From NCBI GenBank assembly GCA_005765155.1, contig VCCP01000004.1, positions 5,022,001 to 5,086,000 of the forward strand: a stretch of DNA of 64,000 nucleotides. The letters run 5' to 3'. The position numbers were made by a program, and so were the translations under genes. Under the pieces are notes generated by a model, which worked only from the letters and a program-made list of their open reading frames with translations, ran no database searches and was not told the DNA's origin. Below, piece after piece: positions 35,658 to 47,764 of this stretch (the first letter of the stretch is position 1; every line of letters begins with the position of its first letter). The DNA is from Zelopaecilomyces penicillatus. Its lineage: Eukaryota > Ascomycota > Sordariomycetes > Hypocreales > Pseudodiploosporaceae.

Positions 35658-37195
35658 TCAGGATTTGACTCCTAGAGAGAATGGGCACGTTGACGCGGAG
35701 ACTTTGCCGCGCGCAATTTCTGCCATTCGCGCCGTCTCTTCGACTCCCTTGCCGACCTTGCTCAATGGTCCAAGGTCTTCAAACAAGAAGCCTTCAGGCT
35801 TCATCCTCGCACCACCATCTCCCGGGTTCATGAGTCCAAAGGTGCGTCGAAAGAGAGCCTCAGGGCCCCAGCGAGACCAAGTGGTCGCTTTGGTATACCA
35901 CGGTTCTTTTAGGAAATTGTGCTGGTGGATTCGTCCGGTGATGGGGTCTGGGTCGGAGACGAAACTGAAGGGTTTGATCCGCGGCAGGGCGAGGTATCGC
36001 ATACATAGCTGGCGGATATACAGCAGACTGAATGCTAGTACTGACTCGGGAATTCCAGGCTCGGGAAAGCTATATGCGAAGTCAGAAGCAAAGATCTTGG
36101 GAAAGGTTGGAGGGAGTGGTTATAGCATACCTAAAAGTATGCCGCATTCGCTCGCCCATCAGGACCATGATTATCTTGTATCCAAACGGTCGCATGAACT
36201 TAGGATAGGCTGACAAGAGCAGATCAACCAACATAGCCCCCAATTTCCCAACCTCTGGCGAGGGTTTCATATGTTCATTTTCATACTCATAAGCCCACTT
36301 GGAAAGATCATCAATAAACTCGATGCCATCTTTCCACTGGTCCTTTTTTAGCTCAGCTACGTAATCAATTTCCATCATGTCTCCGATATACTTCCAATAC
36401 GTCCCCAGCGCTGCGACTTCCACGTCTGAAAGGGGTCGCCATTCGTAGAGGCGCATGAAGCGGATCGGTTCTGCTAGGGATGCGTAAAGCACATATAACA
36501 GGTCGATGTTGAGAATCCTACCGGATTTGATGTAGGAGCTGTGGAGATAATTTGTGCGTGCGATGCTTTTGGCAAGAAGCTCTGATCCTGGTGGGAACTT
36601 GGCGAAGCTGGTTGGCGATGTGTTACTGGGTAGCTCACCAAAAACAATTGAGTGATTTCGATTTACCTTGCATAAAGGATCTGAGTATCGTCATATCTAC
36701 AAAGTGAGATAGTATGTCAGTTCAGTCAACAGTACATGAGGTATACGGATTAGGGATTCAAACGCACCTTTTGGGAGCCTGGTCTGGTTTTGCAAGGTCG
36801 CTGACGTTGTACAGAAGCTTCCCTATGTTATCCATCGCATAGGTCTAGGAAGAGCAATCAAATTAGTTCTCTTCTTTTGATGAGACGAGTATTTTGGGGG
36901 GTTAGGAGAGGCGGACCTTGAATACGGCCAAGCGCAAAGACAGGTCGAAGAATGTGGGAAACTCATAGGTGCTGGTGATAGTCATAATCTCTTGCGCATC
37001 CTGATTCGACATCCGAGCCAGTGATGCTCGATCTGGAAATCCATAACGAGCACGCAGCCTGTTGAGTCTCTGATATCTCAAAGCAGAGCAGAGACCGACA
37101 TAGAAAACGAAGGTAACAAGCGATGTTAGCGCCCAAGAACCCAGGTTAAGGAATCCTTTTGGCGTGTTGCCATCAGATGTGACCGCAGGCGCCAT
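35658..37195 (-). CDS. MpaB-type ER-bound oxygenase (DUF2236)
   Basis: Five exons: 36917-37195, 36768-36844, 36667-36696 (30 nt), 36131-36607 and 35658-36069; 424 residues, close to the family's usual size. A single membrane span lies at about residues 17-38 (LTSLVTFVFYVGLCSALRY), followed by RYQRLNRLRARYGF. The catalytic-type domain contains YEFPTFFDLSLRLAVFKTY, IARTNYLHSSYI, YASLAEPIRFMRLYEWRPLS and the C-terminal RWGPEALFRR. MpaB of mycophenolic acid synthesis cleaves a prenyl chain oxidatively at the ER; the substrate here is unknown. Homologues also occur outside gene clusters. The start is uncertain: the frame opens upstream with GTG at 37279, and a spliced 5' exon may add about 30 residues (for example ATG near 37335). 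The gene is divergent from ARP8. Confidence 0.88.
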
Positions 37196-38571
37196 CTTAG
37201 AATACTGCCCAGTAGCTATATCGTCACCAGCTGAGCTTTCGAGAACAGTGAGAGGCGTAATATCAAAGGGAACGTCCACTGTTGAGGACAGAGAGAAGGT
37301 TTAAGTATCACAGCAAATATGGATGACACCAACAATTTGCCATGATGAGTAGGGGACACTTATCCACGACCAACATGGGTGAACCCCGAGGCCCCCGCCT
37401 CATACCCATTCACACGAGGCGATTGTCAGCCGGAGGGCGCCATTTGCTTACCTCTCGAGCGTTTGCGTTTCTCCAATCCCGTATGTACTTGTCCATTTGG
37501 GAAAACCCAGCCACTCGTTCCAATTGGATGTATGCAACGCAGATGTACCAGTTACGTGTATACGTATGTAACATTGGCTAGGGAAAAGTGAACCACTTCA
37601 CATTGGCACGTTAGACTAGGTGTTGGTGGGCAAACTGCGATTGTTCCCAGCACGCTGCGTTGTTTGCTACCTGTTTTAACCCTGTATGGGGTAACAATAG
37701 ACCGTTAGGATCATATTTTCCCGGCCAACATGCAGTAGCAGCATGCAGGAATGAGTAAAGAGGGGCATCCTGGTGCTACTCCAGATGATACAATCACTTT
37801 ATTATCATTATTGATGCAGATCTCGTCAATGAACATGCAGCATTCAGTAGCCCAATACCCACATTAATCCTCAACACAAAGTTATCAGGCTACTTGTAAC
37901 GTGAGTTAACTAAAACCTCGATGAATGAGAAAACTGTGAGTTGGCGCTGACCATGGGGGGCGCATCCATTAGTTCAGCCTTCCACCTCCTCATTTCTCAG
38001 CTGGTCGTCTGATTGTCAGCAAACTCCTCCTTGACCGTAAAGTGTTGTGTAAAGGTGAACAAGGCGTCTGTCTGGTTTGGATAGGCTATCCCAGCTTGCC
38101 GAGCTACCAGGTCGAGACCAACCATCGATTCCCACCTTTTCCAAGCTCTTTACTGGTGCAAGCAAATGAACTCCGCAGCATTGGTGGGGGCGTGGTACGA
38201 CAACCTCTGTCTGGTTTCCCAAACCGGGTTTGAGCTGGTCGGGACGGATCCTTTGTGCCGATTTGTACGGACTTGGAATACCTAGGTACGAACAAAGATT
38301 AATGACTTAGTCATTGTCGGACTATTGTAGGTCCGGTGCCATCACCACTAAGCTGCATTAGGGATCCCTGCCTGGTCTAGTACCCACTTCGTAGGTGGAT
38401 AGAGTACGTACAGGGAGTGGTTCCGACGTTGAACGCATTGGCAGCCAATACGCGCTGGAATTGGGAATTTCGATGCGCCGAGAATGAGCGTTGCAGACAG
38501 TTGCCCTTTGTTCGCCTCAATGTGACAAACTCTGCCTACAACATCCCTACAGCAAGGCGAATAAATACACC
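37196..38571. other. divergent intergenic region between MpaB-type gene and ARP8
   Basis: No gene is recognised. Its left end may contain the true first exon of the MpaB-type gene. The remainder serves as promoter DNA for two divergent genes. Confidence 0.6.
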
Positions 38572-40928
38572 ATGGTTGGCAAGGTCTCGGAGAGGGTGCT
38601 CCTCAGAGAGGGTAAGTTGATAGAATGCTCCCTTCATTGTGGGAGCATTTGAGCTGACAAGAACTGGTCTCATGTAGGGCTGGAGAGGACCGACAATGGC
38701 ATGAAACTGACCTCATGGCCTGACGTGGCTCCTATCAATCAGAAGAACTATTATACGTACGAGATCCACCGACTTGCCAAACCCAACATCAACTGATATG
38801 TGTGCTTAGTGATTATATGAAGCGCGATGATCAAGTCCTCGCCATCCGACTCCAGAGCGATGCCACACGCGATAGGCTAGTCCAGAACGCTCGAGAACGC
38901 GATCGTGTTTTGTCTAAGACGGCAAATGGCGAATTGCCTCTTCCTCTCCCAGACCTGGCCGATGACGATGGCGCTGCTACACCTTCCGCTGGCATGGACC
39001 CAACCAGGGTGGTTGTGATCCATCCGGGGAGTCAAAATCTGCGCATTGGCTTCGCAAGCGACGCTCTTCCCAAGACAATACCCATGACACTATCGACCAA
39101 GTTCCCTCAGACCGAATCTGAGATGTACGAAGCGTTGCCTCGCCGGCAGTTCGAAGCGAAAACCACAGATCAGCAATATGGCGAGGAGTGGTCAAAAAAG
39201 TACCAGAAGATGTGCAGTGATTTAAAGATTGAAATGAGGGCCAACAAGCGCAAGGTGCTGCCGAACTCCAAGGAACTTGTCCAGACATTCAATCGTCGCA
39301 CAGAACCCGAGTTGATCCAGAGGCATAATGATCCTTTGGAAATAGAATGGACGGATGTCGAGTCTCTCAATGATCCAGAGTCACTCGCATCATGCTTTAT
39401 CGGAAACGATGCCCTGCGCGTTCCGGATGACTCAAATCCCAAGTTTAAACTGTGGTGGCCGATTCAGCATGGAAGGTGGAACGAAGATGGTTACACGAGC
39501 CAGGAACACCTCTATGACGACTTCGAGACTCTTCTGGACAGAGCCCTGCGACATGAGCTCGGCCTCAAGACCAACAGCGAGTGGCAACAATACAGTTGCG
39601 TTTTTGTCATCCCTGATCTCTACGACAAAAAGTACGTCGAACAGGTTCTGCGGTCCTGCATGATCTGGTTTGAGTTCAACAGGGTATGCTTCATCCAAGA
39701 GAGCATGGCCGCCACTTTTGGTGCTGGGTATACACAAGCTTGCGTCGTCGATGTTGGAGCGCAAAAGACCTCGGTCACTTGTGTCGAAGACGGCTTGTGC
39801 ATTGAAGATTCTAGAATCAATCTCAAGTACGGAGGGTACGACATCACAGAGACATTTATCAAGATGATGCTGTATGATAATTTCCCTTATCAAGAGATTA
39901 ACTTGCAGCGGCGGTATGACTTTTTGTTGGCGGAGGAGCTCAAGACGAAGCACTGCACAATGTCCCAAGCAGACATATCGGTGCAGTTATATAACTTTCA
40001 TGTTCGAGCACCTAACCAACCCACCAAAAAGTACGCCTTCAAAACATATGACGAAGTTATACTTTCCGCCATGGGAGTTTTTGACCCATCGATTTTTGAC
40101 AACAGCGCAAAGTTGAGAGGGCGGCGAAAGCTCGTCGAACGCTCATACAACGCGTACGATGTGGATATTCCCGACGACCCATCACCTGCCGCACAGCTTG
40201 CCATTCTCGCGCTGGTGAAGCCCTCCCTAACACCTACCATTAGCAACCTTCTCCAGTCGCAGCCAGAGGTTTCAACCCCAGGCAAGGAGAGGTCGCAGCC
40301 CTTCAACTTTCTAGCTCGAGGCGATAATGGCGTGAATGGGACACCTCTAGGATCTCATGCTGGCTCACCAGCACCTGAAGGGACTAGCACTCCTATTCCC
40401 CCGACCTATGTGTTCGGCGCAGGTAAGGATATCGTCAATGGCGATAGCCCTGCGCCCCGGGCCAACGGGACACCCGTACCAGGACAAGGATCCCAAGTTT
40501 CACAGCCTCCTGCCGGAATGTTCGTCGATCCTACGGCGCGGAGTGCCCAATCCATTGCAACAGAGAGGGATGATGTGCTACCCTTGGCGCCTCTTGACAT
40601 TGCCATTCTTACAAGCATACAGAACGCCGCCAAAGGCGACGAGAAGAAGCTGCGCGACTTGCTAGGAAGTATCATGGTAATCGGGGGCGGCTCAAAGATA
40701 CCACAGTTTACGGTAGTCCTTGAAGAAAAGTTAAGAGCAAGAAAGCCAGACTTGAGCGAAAGGATTCTCGTCAGCAGGAGCGCTAGAGACATGGATGAGC
40801 AGGTTGTCTCTTGGAAAGGCGCGAGCGTTTTCGCAAAGCTGTCCACCAACGATTCATGGATCACTCCGTTTGAGTATGAAAGACTGGGCACGCGAACACT
40901 CCACCACAAAGTGCTCTGGGCTTGGTGA
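38572..40928 (+). CDS. ARP8: actin-related protein 8, INO80 chromatin remodelling subunit
   Basis: Three exons: 38572-38611, 38678-38756 and 38810-40928 (introns 66 and 53 bp); 745 residues. The N-terminus (MVGKVSERVLLREGLERTDNGMKLTSWP, then INQKNYYTDYMKRDDQ) matches fungal Arp8. The actin fold follows: VVVIHPGSQNLRIGFASD (phosphate-loop region), VFVIPDLYDKKYVEQVLRSC, FIQESMAATFGAG, ACVVDVGAQKTSVTCVEDG, YGGYDITETF and, after a long insertion at about 480-610, GSIMVIGGGSKIPQF. The last residues include DEQVVSWKGASVFAKL. Arp8 joins actin and Arp4 in the nuclear INO80 module that binds linker DNA and aids nucleosome sliding. The Ser/Pro/Gly-rich insertion between actin subdomains is usual in the family. 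Start context is CACCATGG. Confidence 0.97.
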
Positions 40929-41616
40929 TTAGAAGCATGGCATGTATTGTGAGACTAGCAAGGGTTTCTGGAGAGGACTGGGGGGGGGGAACATTGGAGT
41001 TCACTGGCTTGAAGACAACTGGGAGTCTGGGATTTCTATTTTGGTTGCTGAGCGAAAATTCCATAGAATTTGGGCTGGCAAGCACTTCATATATAAAGAA
41101 GCATCTATATCTATTTTTAACGGCTACTCATGCTGGCAACTGCTGCTTCTTCGCATTGTTTGGCCTACCCTATAGGTCTCTCATCTGTAAACCAAATTTG
41201 TCGCGAAGGCGCGAGCGCAATGGATTGCCTACCAATGGCTACATGATATGGGCGGTTGGAAGCAGCGATGGGTGTGGGCATCAATTAGCTCACCAACTCA
41301 ATGATCTGCTCATTTCTCTACTCTGTTTCTATCTATCCCTCTTTCTGTTTGACATTTAGCGACTTATTGATCACGTTGGCAGCGTGTCTTGCTCTTTAAT
41401 AATAGTAGCTGTCATTTCTGGGTACATCGCCCGCACGCGCCACGCGCCGATTGGATCGGAGGACCGAGCTCACCCACCAAGTGTATTGACATTGCCCCGT
41501 GGGGTGGCAGCGGCAACAAAGGTCATTGACACTCGCGATTGTATCTCGTCTACCTCGCCATGTGATTCTGCGCCTCTCCTCTTCTCACAGGGGCCAGATT
41601 ACTATCAACAAACACC
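40929..41616. other. gene-free stretch
   Basis: 3' flank of ARP8 and promoter of the MFS transporter gene. The 145-codon frame at 40922-41359 overlaps the ARP8 stop and has no recognisable content. Confidence 0.65.
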
Positions 41617-43489
41617 ATGGCATCCATACCGCGCTTCTTGCCATTCTCGCCTTCCACCACGCCTACGCAGGCTGCGACTTACCTGCTCGGCATCTCGCTC
41701 TTCTCCATCTCGTTCCTCGTCTTTCTCAACAGCTCCGTTTCGTTTGTAATCACCGACCTCATCGGCCAGAAGAAGGGAGTGGGCGATGTTGTCGGAACAT
41801 TGGGTTTCGCGGATGAGATCGTGGCCCTGGTGGCTTGTCCCGCCTGGGGTCTCATATCGGATCGCTTAGGTGTGCGATGGGTGGCCGTGATCGGATATAC
41901 AATTGTCGGCTTGTCGTTGGTACTGTTTGTCCAGGCCAAGAACATATATCCACAGCTGCTCCTGGCGCGGGTATTCTTTGCGATCGGAGCATCAGCGACG
42001 TAGGTTTCCCATTGCCGTAGGACCAGATCAACTACAACCCTGCTAATACTGTGCATTAGAGCTACTATGGTCACAGCGATCCTTCCCTCGTTAACCGACG
42101 ATAGCGACGAGTTTCGAAACAGCACACTCGCGCGCATAAAAGCCTCCCGTAGTTCTGGGGCACGACTAAGTGCTGCATTTTCCGTCGAGTCCGAAGCCAC
42201 CATCACGCCTGAGCGCTACACGCGTTCGCTATCCAACGAACGGGCGTCGTCTATAAACTCGGATGCCGCAGGAAGATCGGGGAAGCCATCTGTGTTGGCT
42301 GGTTTTGTTGGACTGTTTACAGGATGCGGAGCCCTCCTGGCCTTGGCGGTCTTCCTGCCCTTGCCTGCCAAGTTTGGCGAGTACAAGGGTGTGACGCCTG
42401 GAGAGGCTGTTTCATACAGTTTCTACGTCGTTGGAGCTGTTTCGTTGCTTGTGGGAGTATTTGTTTCATTTGGGTTGCGCAAATTGAAAGGTGAAGAAGG
42501 CAAGGGATGGAGATTGCTCTTCGGGTCAGAGAATACACACAGTGGTGAAGCCGAAACAGATATTTTGAATACCGACGGGCGACAGCGACGGGTAAGTCAA
42601 CTTCGATTTCCTCTCGTTACCATTGTAACAAGGCTATTTTTACTAAATCTAATAAAAGCTGGTTCCATATCTCCATCTGATGAAAGACTCCGTTCTTCTT
42701 GGCTTCACTGACTCAAGGATTGCCCTGGGCTACATGGGCGGATTTGTTGCGAGGGCATCGACTGTGGCCATTTCGCTCTTTATACCACTCTATGTTAACA
42801 CCTTCTTTATCAGCAATGGCTTTTGTCGAGGGTCGCCACATGACCCTTCACCCGAATTGAAAAAGGAGTGTCGCGAAGCTTACGTCCTCTCGTCCATATT
42901 AACAGGAGTTGCGCAGCTAATGGGACTGATTTGCGCACCTATCTTCGGATACCTCTCAAGTCGAACAATGCGGGTCAATTACCCTATTGTTATAGCTACA
43001 GTTTTCGGCATAGTTGGCTACATTCTGCTCCCCCATCTGTCAAGTCCCGAAATCAAGAACGTGGATGACAGAGGAGGCAGTCCAGCAATCTTCTTTGTTG
43101 TCACTCTTATTGGTATCAGTCAAATTGGGTCCATTGTGTGCAGCTTGGGGTCTCTGGGAAGAGGTGTTCTCTCTGTAGAGTTGCCGCGAACGGCTTACCG
43201 AGAGCCGTCTATTATTGCACCAGATGAGGATGAATCGACTGAGTCAGAGCCACTGATCCGCATATCGACCCAGGAAGACTCCGTTTCCCGTGTTCGATTG
43301 AAGGGATCAATCGCAGGAGTTTACTCGCTATGTGGAGGTGCTGCAATTCTTATTCTTACGAAGCTGGGCGGGTTATTTTTCGACAAGCTGTCGAATGGGA
43401 CACCGTTTTACATGATGGCAGCATTCAACGGCATTTTGCTGGTAGCAAGTTTGCTGATAGATGCATCGCAGACTTTTGCGAGACACTAA
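41617..43489 (+). CDS. major facilitator superfamily transporter
   Basis: Three exons: 41617-41999, 42060-42591 and 42659-43489 (introns 60 and 67 bp); 581 residues. About 12 hydrophobic segments are visible. The MFS loop 2-3 signature is clear: GLISDRLGVRW at about residues 78-88. A 60-residue hydrophilic insertion (DDSDEFRNSTLARIKASRSS onward) stands between the fourth and fifth spans. A second acidic loop (DEDESTESEPLIR) lies between spans in the C-terminal half. Membrane location, probably vacuolar or plasma membrane, is inferred; the substrate is unknown. Start context CACCATGGCATCC is strong. The gene lies between ARP8 and a tRNA gene on the same strand, with no clear functional link. 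Confidence 0.9.
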
Positions 43490-43699
43490 ATTGTAACAAA
43501 AACAAAAATTCAAAACTGTAAAATTAGAGATATGAATTAAGTATGCTTCTCTACTACCTGTCCCTGGTTTGGTTACTTCTATACGTTTTCCCCCGTGATT
43601 AATTGCACGGTATCCCAACGTGTGCAAAAATGAAATGATGAGTGCTGGGAACGGCAGAGGATCTTAGTTACCATTGTCGCAACGTTTGACATCAAAAAA

Positions 43700-43771
43700 G
43701 CGGCCATGGTGTAGTGGTTAGCATTAATGATTTCCATTCATTAGAGTCGGGTTCGATTCCCGATGGCCGCA
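43700..43771 (+). tRNA. tRNA-Gly (anticodon UCC)
   Basis: A full cloverleaf can be drawn: acceptor GCGGCCA pairs with TGGCCGC, followed by discriminator A. The D arm contains TGTAGTGGTTAGCA. The anticodon stem AATGA/TCATT closes loop TTTCCAT with TCC at the anticodon. The T arm TCGGG-TTCGATT-CCCGA contains the B box GGTTCGATTCC. No intron is present. Confidence 0.97.
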
Positions 43772-43775
43772 ATCG

Positions 43776-43781
43776 TTTTTT
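43776..43781 (+). terminator. RNA polymerase III terminator of tRNA-Gly
   Basis: Six T residues start five bases after the tRNA acceptor end, the usual Pol III stop. Confidence 0.9.
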
Positions 43782-45993
43782 GCTCTTTCTTTGTTGGGAA
43801 CTCTCTTGCTCCTTCTAACGCATTTGAACATCAATAGGTCAATGTTATTTCCTTGAATATCCAGTCCGTGATATTGACTTTTCTCTTTTTTCACTCTTCC
43901 TCTATTAACCCCTCACTTCACCACTACTGCGCAAATTTTGCCAAGTCGAAATACGAGCTTGATATTATCAGAGAGGGGTTTGTGAAACTAGCCAGGTCAT
44001 CAAGCTTGATTCGCGTTGTTTACTCCTCTGTATGCAAATATACGAGGAGACGCCACATTGATAAACATACCGCTCAAGGCCATGTAAAGGCTCAATCGAA
44101 GTCTGAATTCAAGATACGAGATAAGGTAGTTCCATCACCACTGTCAGTGGTCAGTGTATCTTCATTCATGACGCTGTCATTTCTGGAAAAAGTGTCATGG
44201 TGATGTGTTGTCGAAGCCGCCACACGACAACAGCCTTGCTTTCTGCAGCTTACCCGGCCGTCCGAAGCGGAGAAGGCTGCATTCTGCATATATGACCCTG
44301 CTAGACTCTCCTTCGAACAATCATGATTAATCCACTTTATATATGCGAGGCGGCCAAGCGGTCCTGTTACAGCTTGTGTTTTATAGATGGTGATGTCGAC
44401 GATCGTGTAGCTCCAAAGTTTGCTTTCCACCTAAGCAACCAATTTCTGACTTCCTATTCAGCGGGCAACTGAAGAATCAAGAATGCGTGCGCAAACACTC
44501 AAGCCCCCATCTGCGGGAACGAAGCTACAATCTGTTGAATATGGGGGAGCGGCAAAGCATGTCGGCCTAACAAGGTTTACACAGCGGATTCCATGTGGAC
44601 GAGTGAGTGGTTTTTGCATGCGGGCTCGAACAAGGTTTGAACGACTCGGGGCTCGCGATCGACACAGCTTTTTGATGAGTTTGCATCTTTTTCCCCTTCC
44701 ATCTTGTGCCTTGCAGGGTTCTTCCCGGGCTGTTATCGGGACTGCGGCGGGCATGCACGATTCCACAAGGCGTTGGAGGCACGACACTCTGTGCCACGAG
44801 CTTGTGAAACAAATATCCGCAGCAACAGTGCAGATACTATACTTGGTTCCGTTACTTGCAGTTTATTCTCTACGACTCCTCCCGCGAGAGATAACAACTG
44901 ATGCTGTTCGGTCTCTGCATGATCCTTCATAGCTAGCTACGACGAGAATGCCCTGTTTGAGAAGTTTCCAGACAACCTCCTCACCTTACCCGAAAACAAG
45001 ATTATCATGACGTGCTCATTTTTGAGCTAATGTTTTCGTCATCCAAGTTGCATATTCGACCAATGCAGCCCTCGCCGTCAATCAGCTCCTATCATAGCTC
45101 TCCTGCTTCAACTTTGATTGCAATTGGATCCTAGAGATGCCGCTATCGATACGAACAGACGCGGGGAATCACTATACTCGACAACCTCCGCCAGGCACGA
45201 GGTCTCGGTTGCAAGAGCTATGCTCCAACGGCAGTGGCAGAGACAAAGTTCGCGATTAAGTGGGTAGATGCCTGCAGCTCGACGGACCCGAAGCTTAACA
45301 TCCGTTCCTCTCCCAACCTCTCATGTCACTGCAATCTACCATGCTGCTTCTACTTGGTGGCCAGCGTGGTGGCCCCCTCGATTGCACCCGATGTCTCACC
45401 GAGCTGACCGGCATGTCAAGCGTCCTCCATGCATGTAAGTCAACCGAACTACTTTGTAGCTGCTCACTTAATCGATACTTGTTACTCAAGCCACAATTCT
45501 CTGGCCACAAAATAAAATAAAATCCTCAAAGATAGTTTGGACTCGTATTCCTGGTGTGCTACCATAGCTCGACATCCATGTTCCTGCATGCTTCTCCGCA
45601 CATTGGGCTCACTTAGCTTGGATGTCGTCTTGGTGAAGTCAAGTCTGAACAATCTCGAGCTTGCCATGACTCTCAACTCCGCTTCGTCGTGCTAGTGAGC
45701 AAATGTTAGTAGATATAATGCTCTAAAAACCTCACGAGTCCTCACTCAAACTCTATTCCTTCTCAGGTTCCCCCTTACGCCTCTTCCCAAGACCTTCGTT
45801 AGTTAAACCAGAGACGCCGGAACAAAAAGTCTATCGAGAGATCAAACTCCCCCTCAAATCTCTCCTATTTATTGGCTTTTCCCGCCTCGTCCTTTCGCTT
45901 TCAACACACATATCATCATTGCCTCGTTTTGGAAAGCACTCGTTTGACAACTTAGAACCTGGGGATCCCTCGTCTGGCCGACAGCATCGCACT
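43782..45993. other. gene-free stretch
   Basis: No gene can be supported. Frames at 44483-44932 (plus) and 44458-44787 (minus) are the longest and lack recognisable motifs. The last 200 bp are pyrimidine-rich and probably hold the leader of the repeat cell-wall protein gene. Confidence 0.6.
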
Positions 45994-47764
45994 ATGAAGT
46001 CCGCCGCTCTTTTGTTGGGAGCAGCTGTCTCCTTTGTCTTGGGCAGCACGCCTGAGAAAAGGGGCAACGAGCACGAGAAGGGCTATGGCACTGTCACGTA
46101 TACTACCGTGACTACCTGCCCCATCACGTCGACTTACACGCGCCAGGGAACGTACGTATAGAGCCCATGGAACTCAGGGATGAAGACTCAAGCTGACTTG
46201 TTCTGTAAACAATAGAACTTACTGTGTGACTGATTACACCACTTCCACAATCACTGTTACGGAGTGCAAGGACTGCAAGGGCCAGGTTACCACTGTCCCA
46301 GGCCCTGTTGTCACTGCCGGCACGACGACTATGGTCGAGGTCACTTACACTACACTTTGCCCAGTTACGGAGACAGTCTATGGACCAACCAAGACGTATC
46401 TGACCACACGGACGCTAACTAGCCACGTCGTCACCAAGGTGCCCACGACGATCCACAAGAGCGTTCCTGGCCCTGAGATCACTCGCACTGCCACAGATGT
46501 TGAGTATTCCACCATTACCAGCCTCTGCCCAATCACCAAGGTCACTACCGTTGCCGGCAAGGAGCGGACCGTCACCTACACATCGACCAAGCTCATCACC
46601 ACAGCTGTGCCTGTTGTGGTCCACAAGACTGAGAAGGGTCCGGATACTCTCGTTACTGCTACTGATTACAAGTACTCCACAATTACCAAGGAGTATCCTG
46701 TCACATCTGTGACAACCATTTCGGGCGAGAAGAAGACAATCACCTACACCAAGACCAAGTACATCAAGACCCAGGTGCCTGTTACCTACCACAAGACAGT
46801 GGAGGAGCCCGATACCACCTACACGGCCACGGACGTCGTATACTCCACCTTCACCAAGGAGTATCCCGTCACAGAAACCAAGACCGTCTCGGGCGAGACC
46901 AAGGTAGTTACCTACACCAAGACCAAGTACATCAAGACTCAGGTGCCCGTTACCTACCACAAGACCGTTGAGGCCCCCGATACCACCGTCACTGCCACAG
47001 ATGTTGCGTATTCGACAATCACCAGCCTCTGCCCCGTCACCAAGCTGACCACCGTCGCTGGTGAGGTACGCACCATCACCTACACAACCACCAAGCTCAT
47101 CAAGACCCTCGTGCCAACTGTCATCCACAAGACCGTCGAGGGCCCAGATACTACCGAGACAGCCACCAAGGTTGAGTACTCTACCTACACAAGCCTCTGC
47201 CCCACTACCAAGATTGTCACCGAGGCAGGCGAAGTGAAAACCAAGGTCTACACCATCACCAAGGTTCTCACCACTGAGGTCCACACCACGGCGTACAAGA
47301 CTGTCGAGGGCCAGGACACAACCCTGACTTCCGTCAATGTGGAGTACCAGACCTTGACCAGCCTGTGCCCCGTCACAAAGATCGTCACCGAAGAGGGCGA
47401 GGTCAAGACCGTCACGTACGATAGCACCAAGCTCATCGAGGTGAAGCGCCCCACTACGGTCTTGGTCAAGGTCACCAAGGACGGCAAGGTTGAGACCAAG
47501 GTCGACGTCCAGCACGTCACCAAGACCAAAGAATACGCCGTGACCCAGCACGTCACTGTCCCCGGCGAGACTCCCGTCGAGACAGTCCACCGCACCGACA
47601 CTGCCATTGTCAGCGTGCCAACTCACGTCACTGTCTCCGAGTACCCTGCTCCTCCCCCTCCTGCCGCTACGACTCCTGCACCCGTGCCTGCTGCTGCTCA
47701 GGCGAACAACGCACCAGGAGTTGCCTTTATGGCCGGTGTCGTAGGCGCCTTGGTGTTCATCTAA
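45994..47764 (+). CDS. GPI-anchored Thr-rich repeat cell-wall protein
   Basis: Two exons, 45994-46151 and 46216-47764 (intron 64 bp); 568 residues. There is a secretion signal at residues 1-18 (MKSAALLLGAAVSFVLGS), then a KR pair that Kex2 could cleave. The body is Thr/Val/Lys-rich and built of six tandem 56-residue repeats starting at nucleotides 46505, 46673, 46841, 47009, 47177 and 47345, preceded by a shorter related unit. The repeat core is YSTITSLCP.TK, TVTYT.TKLI and VHKTVEGPDTT.TATDV. Repeats 2 and 3 carry KEYP instead of SLCP and so lack the Cys. After a Pro/Ala-rich linker the protein ends with a small-residue site and a hydrophobic tail (PGVAFMAGVVGALVFI), typical of GPI anchoring. 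A role as a wall structural protein or adhesin is inferred; heavy O-glycosylation is likely. Third-position C bias suggests high expression. Confidence 0.9.
46505..47512 (+). repeat. six tandem 168-bp coding repeats
   Basis: Units begin every 168 nt at 46505, 46673, 46841, 47009, 47177 and 47345. Units 2 and 3 are nearly identical over about 62 nt (46743-46805 against 46911-46973, about four differences, mostly at third positions). Confidence 0.92.

Noticed and set aside
40406..40909. 167-codon minus-strand frame and other frames inside ARP8
   Set aside because: These are antisense or shifted shadows of the well-supported ARP8 coding exon.
35658..43489. Secondary-metabolite cluster suggested by the MpaB-type oxygenase and MFS transporter
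   Set aside because: No synthase, cyclase or prenyltransferase gene lies nearby, and housekeeping ARP8 stands between them.
44483..44932. 149-codon plus-strand frame in gene-free DNA
   Set aside because: No motif, no credible start context and an overlapping open frame on the other strand; treated as chance.
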